DNA from: Clostridium sp. 'White wine YQ' | GTDB taxonomy: Bacteria; Bacillota; Clostridia; Clostridiales; Clostridiaceae | Assembly: GCF_028728205.1 (NCBI RefSeq) | Contig: NZ_JAQYUU010000001.1 | Span: forward strand, 919,318-983,317 | Direction: 5' to 3' | DNA: 64,000 nucleotides | Shown: one piece after another, positions 8,563-17,464 of the stretch | Position numbering within the stretch: position 1 is the first letter of the stretch | How the letters are laid out: each line of letters opens with the position of its first letter | Position numbers and translations under genes: made by a program | The notes under the pieces: generated by a model | The model's input: only the letters and a program-made list of their open reading frames with translations | The model's database searches: none | Told to the model about the DNA's origin: nothing

Positions 8563-10308
8563 ATGGCTACGCCATTTAATTTAAATGAGTTGGAATTAAC
8601 TAAATATTTATTCTTTACCGGAAAAGGTGGGGTTGGAAAAACTTCAACTGCCTGTGCAACAGCTATGACCTTAGCCGATAGAGGAAAAAGAATAATGCTT
8701 GTAAGTACAGATCCAGCATCAAATTTACAGGATGTTTTTAATACTGAGCTTAATAATAAAGGAACTCAAATAAAGGAAGTGCCTAATCTTGTTGTTGCAA
8801 ATTTTAATCCAGAAGATGCGGCTAAAGAATATAGGGAGAGTGTAGTTGGACCCTATAGAGGAAAGCTTCCCGATGTAGTAATAAAAAATATGGAGGAACA
8901 ACTTTCAGGCTCTTGCACAGTTGAAATAGCAGCATTTAATGAGTTTTCAAATTTTATCACAGATGAAAAGATTCAAAAGGATTATGACTATGTAATATTT
9001 GACACTGCACCTACAGGTCATACCCTTAGAATGCTACAACTACCTTCAGCCTGGAGTAATTTTATAAATGATAGTAAACATGGAGCTTCATGTTTAGGTC
9101 AACTAGCAGGATTAGAAGAGAGAAAAGAGATTTATAAAAATGCAGTTAAAGCATTAGCTAATAAAGATTTAACAACATTGATTTTAGTGTCAAGACCAGA
9201 AGCTTCTCCACTAAAAGAAGCAGAGAGAGCATCTAAAGAGTTACAAGAAATAGGTGTGAATAATCAGCTATTAATTATTAATGGTGTGCTTCAAAATCAT
9301 GATGATATGCTATCGACTGCATTATATGAAAAGCAGCAAAGAGCTTTAAATGAAATGCCTAAATATTTAACTAATCTTAAGACTTTTGAAATACCATTAA
9401 GACCTTATAATATAACAGGACTTGAAAATGTAAGGGCTTTTTTAAAAGAAGATAATGTAAAGCAAAGTGAAGAAAATTTAAATGTTGATGAGATTCCTAG
9501 ACTAAAGGCTGTCATAGATGATTTATATAATTCTAATAAAAAAGTTATATTTACAATGGGAAAAGGTGGAGTAGGTAAAACCACAATAGCAGCAACTATT
9601 GCATTAGGATTAACAGAAAAAGGTGAAAAGGTGCATCTTACAACTACTGATCCAGCTGCACATTTGAAATTTGTTTTAGATGAAAGTTATGGTATAACTA
9701 TAAGTAATATAGATGAGAAGAAAGAGTTAGAAAAATATAGAGAAGAAGTATTAAGCAAGGCAAGAGAAACTATGAGTGAAGAAGATTTAGAATATGTAGA
9801 AGAAGACTTAAGATCTCCTTGTACTCAGGAAATTGCTGTATTTAGAGCTTTTGCAGAAATAGTTGAAAAGTCGGAAAATGAAATAGTTGTAATTGATACT
9901 GCACCTACAGGTCATACTCTACTTTTGCTAGATTCAACTCAAAGCTATAATAAAGAAATACAGCGTTCTCAAGGTGATATACCAGAATCTGTTATAAAGC
10001 TTTTACCTAAACTTAAAAATTCAGATGAAACAGAAGTTGTTATAGTAACATTAGCTGAAACAACACCAGTTTATGAAGCTTTAAGATTAGACGAAGACCT
10101 AAAACGTGCAGGTATTAATAGTAAGTGGTGGGTTATTAACTCAAGTTTATATGCAACAAAAACCACCAACAAAATTCTAAAAGCAAAGGCGAGTAATGAA
10201 GTTCAATGGATTAATAAAGTGAATGAAATATCAAGTGGTAATTTTGCAGTTATTGAATGGAAGGCTGAAGATGTAAAAGGAAAAGAACTTTTAAATATAA
10301 TAGACTGA
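8563..10308 (+). CDS. arsA: ArsA arsenite-stimulated ATPase (two-domain)
   Basis: A 581-residue ATPase with two homologous halves. Each half has a deviant Walker A loop (GKGGVGKT at 20-27 and about 333-340) and a DTAPTGHT signature. The metalloid-site Cys residues are present in SGSCTVEIAAF, HGASCLGQL and RSPCTQEIAVF. It energises arsenite export by docking to the membrane pump. No ArsB is present, so the partner is probably ACR3 at 4958. ArsA working with ACR3 is known in some bacteria, but the pairing here is inference. Length is normal for the family. Confidence 0.95.
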   Translation: MATPFNLNELELTKYLFFTGKGGVGKTSTACATAMTLADRGKRIMLVSTDPASNLQDVFNTELNNKGTQIKEVPNLVVANFNPEDAAKEYRESVVGPYRGKLPDVVIKNMEEQLSGSCTVEIAAFNEFSNFITDEKIQKDYDYVIFDTAPTGHTLRMLQLPSAWSNFINDSKHGASCLGQLAGLEERKEIYKNAVKALANKDLTTLILVSRPEASPLKEAERASKELQEIGVNNQLLIINGVLQNHDDMLSTALYEKQQRALNEMPKYLTNLKTFEIPLRPYNITGLENVRAFLKEDNVKQSEENLNVDEIPRLKAVIDDLYNSNKKVIFTMGKGGVGKTTIAATIALGLTEKGEKVHLTTTDPAAHLKFVLDESYGITISNIDEKKELEKYREEVLSKARETMSEEDLEYVEEDLRSPCTQEIAVFRAFAEIVEKSENEIVVIDTAPTGHTLLLLDSTQSYNKEIQRSQGDIPESVIKLLPKLKNSDETEVVIVTLAETTPVYEALRLDEDLKRAGINSKWWVINSSLYATKTTNKILKAKASNEVQWINKVNEISSGNFAVIEWKAEDVKGKELLNIID

Positions 10309-10412
10309 AAATAATAAATAAAGGATAAGGACAAAATATTAATTGTTTAATAGAGTTAAGAACAGCTTTTGGTGACCTTAATCTCACAAATAATTAATAA
10401 AGAGGTGAACTT

Positions 10413-10619
10413 ATGAATACTGAATGGAAATATAAAGTATTTACAGTAGATAAATTTATTAGTTTAGATAATGATTTATCCTTAGAAGAAGAGTTAAATA
10501 AATATGGAGAAGAAGGTTGGGAGCTTGTAGGAATTATACAAAAACCAATTACTTCACTAGGAAAGCCATCTAAGCTTAATGATAATTCAATTATATTTAA
10601 AAAAGCTTCTAAAAACTAA
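10413..10619 (+). CDS. DUF4177 small protein in the ars operon
   Basis: The 68-residue protein starts WKYKVFTVDKFI and contains LNKYGEEGWELVGII, the typical core of DUF4177. These are small basic domains of unknown function that often sit in stress operons. RBS AGAGGTG. It lies between arsA (104 bases upstream) and arsC (51 bases downstream), so it is probably part of the transcript. No catalytic residues can be recognised. Confidence 0.75.
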   Translation: MNTEWKYKVFTVDKFISLDNDLSLEEELNKYGEEGWELVGIIQKPITSLGKPSKLNDNSIIFKKASKN

Positions 10620-10670
10620 ACAAAAACAACTAGATGAAAAGTAATTAAATTAGGAAGGTGTGTTATTTTT

Positions 10671-11090
10671 ATGAATAAACCAAAAGTTGCCTTTATATGT
10701 GTACACAATTCTTGTAGATCACAGATGGCAGAAGCATTAGGAAAATTGTTTGCAGGGGATGTATTTGAATCATACTCAGCTGGAACAGAATTAAAGGATC
10801 AGATTAATCAAGATGCAGTTAGAATAATAAAAGATCTATATGGTGTAGACATGAATGAAAATCACAGATCGAAATTATTAACTGATATTCCAGACGTTGA
10901 TATTGTAGTAAAGATGGGATGCAACGTAGTTTGTCCATTCTTACCAGCAAAGCTTACTGAGGATTGGGGATTAGATGATCCAACAGGCAAAAGTGATGAA
11001 GAATTCATAAAGATAGCCACAACAATTAAAGAAAAAGTTGAAGATTTAAAAAGTAGAATTTTAAATAATGAGATTGAGGGAATAAAGTAA
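10671..11090 (+). CDS. arsC: Arsenate reductase, thioredoxin-coupled (low-MW phosphatase fold)
   Basis: A 139-residue enzyme that reduces arsenate to arsenite. The anion loop CVHNSCR (Cys10 to Arg16) and the shuttle cysteines C84 and C88 in KMGCNVVCPFLP match the thioredoxin-dependent ArsC family. DDPTGKSDEEF holds the general-acid Asp. It completes the resistance pathway by feeding arsenite to ArsD/ArsA and ACR3. AGGAAGGTG precedes the ATG and a good terminator follows at 11158. Confidence 0.96.
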   Translation: MNKPKVAFICVHNSCRSQMAEALGKLFAGDVFESYSAGTELKDQINQDAVRIIKDLYGVDMNENHRSKLLTDIPDVDIVVKMGCNVVCPFLPAKLTEDWGLDDPTGKSDEEFIKIATTIKEKVEDLKSRILNNEIEGIK

Positions 11091-11157
11091 TTGAAAAAAT
11101 AGTTAGAATTATGAATATAGTTCAAGAACATTCTCTATTAAATCTTTATCATTTGTA

Positions 11158-11187
11158 AAAGGTCGCACATGGTTTGCGACCTTTTTT
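11158..11187 (+). terminator. Terminator of the arsRDA-arsC operon
   Basis: A 10-bp stem AAAGGTCGCA/TGCGACCTTT ends in TTTTTT. Confidence 0.9.
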
Positions 11188-11268
11188 ATATAAAATTATA
11201 TGGAAATTCTGAAAAAAGATATATATAATATAGTATATAGGAAGAATTACTTTTAAAGGAGAATAATT

Positions 11269-11520
11269 ATGATTGAATATAAGTTTGATACACAGTTATT
11301 AATCGAAGGAGAAAATTTATCAGAAGATGATATAAATGAATATATAACAAAAAACATAGAAGGTGATTGTTTACTTGCAGTTGGAGATGAGGAATTAATA
11401 AAGATACATTTTCATACCAATACTCCATGGAAAGTTCTTGAATATTGCTCTTCATTAGGAGATATCCATGATATTGTTATAGAAAATATGGAAAGACAAG
11501 CCAATGGACTAAAGGGTTAA
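11269..11520 (+). CDS. Stand-alone DAK2/YloV C-terminal-like domain
   Basis: The 83-residue protein resembles the last part of DAK2/FakA (YloV)-type proteins: EGDCLLAVGDEELIKIHFHT followed by TPWKVLEYCSSLGDIHDIVI and ENMERQ. In full-length relatives this lies C-terminal to a kinase domain that is absent here. It has its own ribosome binding site (AAAGGAG) and ATG. It is therefore either a genuine one-domain protein or the surviving end of a larger gene. The assignment is from memory of the family pattern. Confidence 0.6.
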   Translation: MIEYKFDTQLLIEGENLSEDDINEYITKNIEGDCLLAVGDEELIKIHFHTNTPWKVLEYCSSLGDIHDIVIENMERQANGLKG

Positions 11521-11571
11521 TTTATAATTAATTTAGTATAATATTAAGTTATAACGAAAGGAATGAGGAAG

Positions 11572-11829
11572 ATGACAGAAGTAACAATGTGTCAAAGCTG
11601 TGGTTTACCTTTTAATGAAGAACACGCACATTTCATATCAAAAGAACCAGATGGAAGTAAAAGTATTTACTGTACAAATTGCTATAAAGACGGAAAATTT
11701 ATTGATCCCAATATGTCCATGGAAGATATGATTGAGCTAATTGTTCCTGTTTTAGGAAAAGCAATTGGAGAAGAAGAGGCAAGAAAAGAGATGACAGCTT
11801 TACTACCAACACTTAAACGTTGGAAGTAA
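11572..11829 (+). CDS. Putative zinc-ribbon protein
   Basis: The protein of about 85 residues has two CxxC knuckles, CQSCG near the N terminus and CTNCYKDG near residue 40, followed by a helical tail. This matches the putative zinc-ribbon family often annotated as zinc ribbon domain-containing protein. AAAGGA at 11557-11561 is well spaced for the ATG at 11572; an earlier in-frame ATG at 11563 is too close. It may act in transcription or as a transferase partner, but nothing nearby indicates which. Confidence 0.7.
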   Translation: MTEVTMCQSCGLPFNEEHAHFISKEPDGSKSIYCTNCYKDGKFIDPNMSMEDMIELIVPVLGKAIGEEEARKEMTALLPTLKRWK

Positions 11830-11863
11830 GCATAAGCTACTTATAACTAAATACCAAATATAA

Positions 11864-11902
11864 AAAACAATCCATTAATTAAATTTGTTGGATTGTTTTT
11901 TT
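11864..11902 (+). terminator. Terminator after the zinc-ribbon gene
   Basis: An AACAATCCA/TGGATTGTT stem is followed by a long T run. Confidence 0.8.
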
Positions 11903-11988
11903 ATTGATATCAATTAGTACTCCTTTTGTTATCAAATATAAATTTTAAAACATATATTAAACCAATGAGTATTTATTAATAAAAGGAA

Positions 11989-12636
11989 GTGATTGAAACG
12001 AGTTCAAATATCACGGAAAATAAAGAAATTGAGATTTACCCTACAGAAGACTTAATGCGTGAGCACGGTGTCATGCATCGTATGCTATTAATTTATAATG
12101 ATGCATTGAAATATTTAAGAGGACAAAAAATGAATAGCGGAGTTAATATTTACACTATTATTTATAATACTGCTATGATAGCACAACATTTCATTGAAGA
12201 TTATCATCAAAAACTAGAGGAACAATATGTTTTTCCGAAACTTTCAAGTAATTCTAAGTATAGCGAGCTTATAAATACACTTTTAAATCAACATAATGCA
12301 GCACGTAAATTAACAAATAATATAATTTATTCGTCAACAAAAAATACCTGTTATTTTGAAAATGACCTTCAATTGATTCGATTGTTATCACTATATATAA
12401 ATATGTATGACCCTCATTCTGCACGTGAAGATACAGTTATTTTTCCAGCTTTTCATGAGTTAGTAAATCCTGAAGAATTTAAAGAACTTGGAGATCTATT
12501 TGAGAAAATAGAAGAGCAGAAATTTGGGGAGGATGGCTTTGAACGTATAGTTAGTGAGGTTACAAACATTGAAAAAGTATTAGGAATTTATAATTTAGAT
12601 CAATTTACACCTATAGAAGTAAACTATATAATTTAA
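11989..12636 (+). CDS. Hemerythrin-like (HHE) cation-binding protein
   Basis: The 215-residue all-helical protein has the hemerythrin/HHE ligand pattern. LMREHGVMHRML, IAQHFIEDYHQKLEEQYVFP, LNQHNAARKL and MYDPHSAREDTVIFPAFHEL supply the His, Glu and Asp residues of a di-iron site. Such proteins bind O2 or NO, or protect iron centres in anaerobes. The annotated GTG start at 11989 has AAAAGGA only two bases upstream, so the true start is uncertain by a few codons. It is monocistronic. Confidence 0.85.
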   Translation: MIETSSNITENKEIEIYPTEDLMREHGVMHRMLLIYNDALKYLRGQKMNSGVNIYTIIYNTAMIAQHFIEDYHQKLEEQYVFPKLSSNSKYSELINTLLNQHNAARKLTNNIIYSSTKNTCYFENDLQLIRLLSLYINMYDPHSAREDTVIFPAFHELVNPEEFKELGDLFEKIEEQKFGEDGFERIVSEVTNIEKVLGIYNLDQFTPIEVNYII

Positions 12637-12652
12637 ACAATTTCTAGTTAAG

Positions 12653-12696
12653 TAGACAGTTGAAAGAATAAACTCTTTTTATCTGTCTATTTTTTA
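12653..12696 (+). terminator. Terminator after the hemerythrin-like gene
   Basis: TAGACAG/CTGTCTA arms with a 23-base loop are followed by TTTTTT. Confidence 0.6.
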
Positions 12697-12820
12697 TTTA
12701 GCATTTCCCTCATTTGTTCCGTAGTCAGACCAAGATTATCTATCTTTAACACAACTATCAGAATTAATTATCTTACAAATGGTTACAATACAAATATATT
12801 TTTGATAACTCCTAAAATTA

Positions 12821-13426
12821 TCATACATTGATGTTCTTATTATATTCATTTAAGAACTCTTTCGCTTTCTGAGCCATATCAAGATGGTCTCTATGCCATT
12901 CAGTTATCTTATTAAAGTCATGGAATCCAATCTCTATACTTTCAAATGATGCTTTTAAGCTTCCATCTATTACCTCGCAATAAAACAATATATGATATGA
13001 TGTATGAGGTTGTCCGAAATCTCCTGGTATCCTCGTAAATATGTCTATGATTTCCTTAACTTCTACATTAAGCCCTGTTTCTTCATAAATCTCTCTTTTT
13101 ATTGATTGTTGAGGGCTTTCACCTGTTTCAGTCCAACCGCCAGGAATGCCCCACAATTTATCGTCAGCACGTCTTTCTAAAAGAAATTTTCCTTCTTGTG
13201 AAATAATTACTCCATTTACGCCAACCTTAGGAGTTATATAACCTAACTCTTTTTTAAATCGTTCAACAATTATTTTCTCGTCAATATTACATATCTGAGA
13301 ATATTCATTTGATGCTAATTCAAGTAATTTTTCGTATCTTTCATGGTCATATGGGTCTTTTGCATAACACAATCCAAGTTGTGCTATTGAGCGAATTTGT
13401 TCTAAAAGTAATAATATATTATCCAT
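12821..13426 (-). CDS. Nudix hydrolase with N-terminal helical domain
   Basis: A 201-residue protein. The N-terminal 60 residues (LLEQIRSIAQLGLCYAKDPY) are the helical extension typical of one Nudix subfamily. The Nudix box GGWTETGESPQQSIK plus REIYEETGL is complete. Its substrate is probably a nucleotide sugar or another nucleoside diphosphate derivative; the subfamily includes ADP-ribose pyrophosphatases. The ATG at 13426 has GGAGG nine bases upstream, and an in-frame TTG at 13435 is too close to it. A paralogue lies at 34884. Confidence 0.88.
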   Translation of the reverse strand: MDNILLLLEQIRSIAQLGLCYAKDPYDHERYEKLLELASNEYSQICNIDEKIIVERFKKELGYITPKVGVNGVIISQEGKFLLERRADDKLWGIPGGWTETGESPQQSIKREIYEETGLNVEVKEIIDIFTRIPGDFGQPHTSYHILFYCEVIDGSLKASFESIEIGFHDFNKITEWHRDHLDMAQKAKEFLNEYNKNINV

Positions 13427-13655
13427 ATTTCCCAACCTCCATACAATTTCTAAAAATTAAAACTCCGACGCAAAATTTTACTATTGTTCATTAGATTATA
13501 GTTTTTAATAGCACTTATTATAACATAATTTACAAAATATCACATTTGCTATACATACATTGGCTCTCTATTTTTCAAATCTTTTATTTTGATATATAAA
13601 TGTGTTACATTGCTTTCAACTATAAAGGTCTTAGTCTTTATTTTAAATATTTATA
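13427..13655. other. Intergenic stretch, no recognisable feature
   Basis: This AT-rich stretch lies between the divergent Nudix gene and the tetR promoter. It holds the ribosome binding site and presumably the promoter of the Nudix gene. I see no open reading frame, hairpin or repeat of note. Confidence 0.5.
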
Positions 13656-13715
13656 TTGACAATGTGACTCAAAAGTCATATTATATGACTAAGAGGTCAC
13701 ATGACTCATGAGTCA
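13656..13715 (+). promoter_or_regulatory. tetR-ABC promoter with three TGACT-N4-AGTCA operators
   Basis: TTGACA (13656-13661), 17 bases and TATTAT (13679-13684) make a consensus promoter. Three 14-bp palindromes of the form TGACT-N4-AGTCA lie at 13665-13678 (inside the spacer), 13686-13699 (over the start site; right arm GGTCA) and 13702-13715 (perfect). Position and symmetry point to autorepression by the TetR protein encoded next. Confidence 0.85.
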
Positions 13716-13803
13716 CAAGGAGGGATGATAGTAATCAATAAAAATAAATTGATTGCTTAAGATAATAAGTAAATAGAGAAAATAACAATGAGGTGGTGCT
13801 AAT

Positions 13804-14451
13804 ATGCCAAAGGATACTTTTTTAAATTTACCTCTTGAGAAACAAGAGAAGATAATGAGAGCAGCAATAAATGAATTTATAAGTAATGGATTTGAAAAAG
13901 GGAATATAGGAACCATTGCAAAAAATGCTGGAGTAGCTAAAGGTAGCATGTATCAGTATTTTGAAAATAAACGAGAATTGTTTATGTTTTCAGTAAAGTG
14001 GTCAATAGAATTTCTAGTAAAAAAGTACAGTACCTATATGACACTTGGAAATAAAGAAATTAATTTATTTGAATTCCTTTATGCTAATGCTAAGGATGTA
14101 TGGGTTCAAATGAGAGAAGAAAGAGAATTAGTTATATTCATTCAAGACGTATTTTTAGGAAAATATAGCGGGTTAACTGATGAATCAATGGAATATATGA
14201 TGAAACTTTCAAATGAATATCTCTTAAAATTAATCAAAGATGGACAAAATAATGGTTCTATAAGAACTGATATAGACGATAATATTCTTACTCTTTTTAT
14301 AACAGGAGTATCCTTTAAGATTAAGGAACACATGATGAGTAAGGCAAGAAGTCTTGGAGAAGATATTGTAGATGAAGATTTTTCTAAAAATGAAAGAGAC
14401 ATAAAGGCAATGATAGAGCTTCTAAAAAATGGAATGGGAAGTAAAAAATAA
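13804..14451 (+). CDS. TetR/AcrR-family transcriptional repressor
   Basis: A 215-residue regulator. The N-terminal helix-turn-helix reads AAINEFISNGFEKGNIGTIA and AGVAKGSMYQYFENKRELF, the classical TetR motif. The C-terminal part is the ligand-binding helical domain. RBS GAGGTGG. It is the first gene of a three-gene operon with an ABC ATPase and an FtsX-type permease, whose expression it probably represses through the palindromes at 13665-13715. The inducer is unknown but is likely the transported compound. Confidence 0.92.
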   Translation: MPKDTFLNLPLEKQEKIMRAAINEFISNGFEKGNIGTIAKNAGVAKGSMYQYFENKRELFMFSVKWSIEFLVKKYSTYMTLGNKEINLFEFLYANAKDVWVQMREERELVIFIQDVFLGKYSGLTDESMEYMMKLSNEYLLKLIKDGQNNGSIRTDIDDNILTLFITGVSFKIKEHMMSKARSLGEDIVDEDFSKNERDIKAMIELLKNGMGSKK

Positions 14452-14476
14452 GACAAAATACACAGGGGGAATTTAT

Positions 14477-15175
14477 ATGTTTATTAAAGTTGAAAACTTA
14501 AAAAAGAGCTACAAAAGTGGAGATGTAACAACTCAAGTATTAAAGGGCGTAGGCCTTGAGCTTAATAAAGGTGAGATAGGAGTAATACTTGGACCATCAG
14601 GTTCTGGTAAGTCAACACTACTTAATATAATTGGCGGAATCGATAGAAGTGATTCAGGAGTAGTTAAAATTGAGGATACAGAAGTAACATCCTTATCAGA
14701 TAACAAACTTACAGACTATAGAAGAGACAAAGTGGGATTTATATTTCAATTTTATAACCTTATTCCTAATCTTACAGTTGGTGAAAACATAGAAGTAGTT
14801 TCTAATATAAGCGATTCACCCCTTGAAGTTGATGAGGTATTAAAGGCTGTTGGAATGTTAGATAAAAAATATAGATTTCCAAAAGAACTAAGTGGTGGAG
14901 AACAGCAAAGAGTTTCAATAGCAAGAGCTGTGGTTAAGAATCCAAAGCTTTTATTATGTGATGAACCAACAGGAGCTCTTGATTTTACAACTTCAAGGGA
15001 AATATTAAAGCTGCTTCAAAAGGTTAATAAAGAATTTGGAACAACTGTACTTATGATTACCCATAATACCGCTATTAGTGCAATGGCAAATAGAGTATTT
15101 AAGGTGAGAAGTGGCGAGATAGTAGAAGATAAAGTAAATGAAACAATTATGCCAGCAGAAAGGATTGAGTGGTAA
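14477..15175 (+). CDS. ABC transporter ATP-binding protein (MacB/LolD type)
   Basis: The 232-residue ATPase has Walker A GPSGSGKST (39-47), signature LSGGEQQR, Walker B LLLCDEPTGALD and switch His in MITHN. The Q-loop reads FIFQFYNLIPNLTVGEN, typical of ATPases that pair with FtsX-like permeases. The ATG at 14477 follows GGGGGA; an in-frame upstream ATG inside tetR is not needed. The stop codon overlaps the permease start (TAATG), so the two subunits are translationally coupled. Confidence 0.95.
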   Translation: MFIKVENLKKSYKSGDVTTQVLKGVGLELNKGEIGVILGPSGSGKSTLLNIIGGIDRSDSGVVKIEDTEVTSLSDNKLTDYRRDKVGFIFQFYNLIPNLTVGENIEVVSNISDSPLEVDEVLKAVGMLDKKYRFPKELSGGEQQRVSIARAVVKNPKLLLCDEPTGALDFTTSREILKLLQKVNKEFGTTVLMITHNTAISAMANRVFKVRSGEIVEDKVNETIMPAERIEW

Positions 15176-17418
15176 TGATTATTAACAAGAAAATTAAGAA
15201 AACCATTCTAGAAAGTAAATCGCAGTATTTTGGATCCTTGGCACTCATTATTATAAGTTGTATTTTCTTTACTATGTTTAATTTGCTTTCAGTTAATATG
15301 GAAACTACCTTATCATCTTTTGGAAAAGAATATGTGCAAGAAGATTCAAACTTCATGGTAGATAAAAAAATAAATAATATTTCAGAAATAGAAGCTAAAT
15401 TTAATATGAAGATAGAAGAGGGTAAAACCTTTGATTATGCAGTATCAAAAGATAAGGTGCTGAGGCTATTTTCAGAGAATACAAAGGTAAATACACCAGC
15501 AATTATTGAAGGAAATGCTTTAAGTGGTAATGATATTTTACTAGATCCTGCTTATGCAAAAGCAAATAAACTTAAGGTTGGAGATAGCATAAAGATATAT
15601 GATAAAGAATATAAAATATCAGGATTTATGTCTTTGCCAAACTATATATATCCATTAAAATCAGAAACTGATCTTTTAACAGATGCAAATAATTTTGGAG
15701 TTGGTGTAATAAATAAAGATGAATTTAGCGCTTTAGATAGAGGTAATATTTTTTATTCAATAAAGTTTAATGGAGACACAAGTAATATAGATGATAGAAT
15801 ATCGGAGTTTAAGGATTACTTGAAAGGTCAAAATACTACCGTATTAAGTTGGACAAATACTTCAACTAATCCAAGAGTAACTTATGTGACTGCAAAATTA
15901 CAAGGAATAAATCAAATGAGTTCCTCTATGCCTATAGTTATTTTAACTCTAACTTGCGTGTTAACTGGTATTGTAATGTGGAGATTAGTTAAAAGAGAAG
16001 CTTCCATAATTGGAACTCTCTATGCGCTAGGTTATAAGAAGAAACAAATTCAAAGTCACTATTTAAGATATCCATTAATTATTTCATTAATAGGAGGTAT
16101 CGTTGGAACAATACTTGGAGCAGTTTTACTAAGACCGATGCTGAATTTTATGCTTTCATATTTTAATATGCCAGTAGGAGCCATTAACTATGATATTAAA
16201 TACTTAGTTATAAGTGTATTATTACCAATAATATTCTTAGTAGTTTCAGGATATTTAGTAGTTAATAAATCTCTAAAAAGTTCACCACTAGAACTAATGA
16301 GGGGTGGAAGTGAAAAGAAAAAGGTTAGTTTCATTGAAAAGAATTTAAAATTAGATAGATTTAAGTTCTCTACAAAATTTAAAATAAGAGAACAGCTTAG
16401 AAGTATTGCAAGAAGTGGATTTTTATTACTTGGAGTTACACTTGCAACCATGTTACTGTTATTTGGATTTGCAGCAAAGAGTTCTCTAGATAAGTTGGTA
16501 AATGAAGGAATGGAGGATACCTTTAAGTATAACTATAGTTATGTGTTTAATTCATTACAGAAGGATAATCCTAAATCTGGAGAAGCTTTTTCTGAGATAC
16601 CTTTTTCACTAAAATCAAATAGCAAAGTGGATGTAACAGTATATGGTGTAAGTAATAACTCACAATATGTTACTTTTAATGATAAGTCAGGAAGTAGGCT
16701 AAGTACGGATAAAGTAATTATTACAAGAGGATTAGCAGATAAACTAAATGTAAAAGAAAATGACAGTATTAAAGTAATAAGTAAATTAGATTCAAAAGAA
16801 TATACTATAACAATAGACAGCATTGCAGAATCTTATGTTGGAAACTATGTATATATGCCGCTAAGTGAATTCAATACTATGCTAAAACTTCCAGAGAATA
16901 GTTACATGGGGCTATGGAGCACTGAAAAGCTTGACATTCCTCAGGATAAATTATTAACTACAGTAACAAAGGATGATATAAAAAATGCCTTTGATGCAAT
17001 GACAGCACCTATTCAAGGTGTGGTTGGAACTATGGCGTTTATATCCTTTATAATTGGATTGATAGTTATTTATGTTGTAACTTCTATGATAATAGAAGAA
17101 AACAAAGAAAATATATCTCTTATGAAGATCCTAGGTTACAGAAAGAAAGAAGTATATTCTATGATTTTAAATAGTTCTGTATTTTTAGTAATCCTAGGTT
17201 ACATTTTGGGAATACCATTACTTATAGTTTCACTAAATGCTATGTTTAAATCACTTACTAAAGAAATGAGTATATCACTTCCAATTTCAATAAATTATAT
17301 TTATCTTGTAGTAGGTTTTGTAGTTATTTATGCTACTTATGAAATTTCAAAAGCCTTAAGTAAGAGAAAACTTAATAAAATTGCAATGGATGAGATATTA
17401 AAATCTAGATTAGAATAA
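15175..17418 (+). CDS. FtsX-like ABC transporter permease
   Basis: The 747-residue membrane protein has one N-terminal helix (about 17-38), an extracellular domain, three helices at about 250-365, a further segment near 405-425 followed by a second extracellular domain, and three C-terminal helices from about 620. This is two FtsX modules, as in BceB/MacB-like permeases of Gram-positive bacteria. It probably exports or extracts an amphipathic compound or lipid using the preceding ATPase. The start is the ATG overlapping the ATPase stop. It is the last gene of the tetR operon. Confidence 0.92.
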   Translation: MIINKKIKKTILESKSQYFGSLALIIISCIFFTMFNLLSVNMETTLSSFGKEYVQEDSNFMVDKKINNISEIEAKFNMKIEEGKTFDYAVSKDKVLRLFSENTKVNTPAIIEGNALSGNDILLDPAYAKANKLKVGDSIKIYDKEYKISGFMSLPNYIYPLKSETDLLTDANNFGVGVINKDEFSALDRGNIFYSIKFNGDTSNIDDRISEFKDYLKGQNTTVLSWTNTSTNPRVTYVTAKLQGINQMSSSMPIVILTLTCVLTGIVMWRLVKREASIIGTLYALGYKKKQIQSHYLRYPLIISLIGGIVGTILGAVLLRPMLNFMLSYFNMPVGAINYDIKYLVISVLLPIIFLVVSGYLVVNKSLKSSPLELMRGGSEKKKVSFIEKNLKLDRFKFSTKFKIREQLRSIARSGFLLLGVTLATMLLLFGFAAKSSLDKLVNEGMEDTFKYNYSYVFNSLQKDNPKSGEAFSEIPFSLKSNSKVDVTVYGVSNNSQYVTFNDKSGSRLSTDKVIITRGLADKLNVKENDSIKVISKLDSKEYTITIDSIAESYVGNYVYMPLSEFNTMLKLPENSYMGLWSTEKLDIPQDKLLTTVTKDDIKNAFDAMTAPIQGVVGTMAFISFIIGLIVIYVVTSMIIEENKENISLMKILGYRKKEVYSMILNSSVFLVILGYILGIPLLIVSLNAMFKSLTKEMSISLPISINYIYLVVGFVVIYATYEISKALSKRKLNKIAMDEILKSRLE

Positions 17419-17421
17419 AGA

Positions 17422-17464
17422 AAAAAAGAAGCAGAGACTATGACATAGTTAGTCTCTGCTTTTA
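17422..17464. terminator. Bidirectional terminator
   Basis: An 11-bp stem AGCAGAGACTA/TAGTCTCTGCT has A-rich and T-rich flanks. It separates the ABC permease (+) from the response regulator (-), and its right edge reaches the end of the regulator gene. Confidence 0.85.

Noticed and set aside
14429..14476. N-terminal extension of the ABC ATPase
   Set aside because: It lies inside the end of tetR, and GGGGGA correctly precedes the ATG at 14477.
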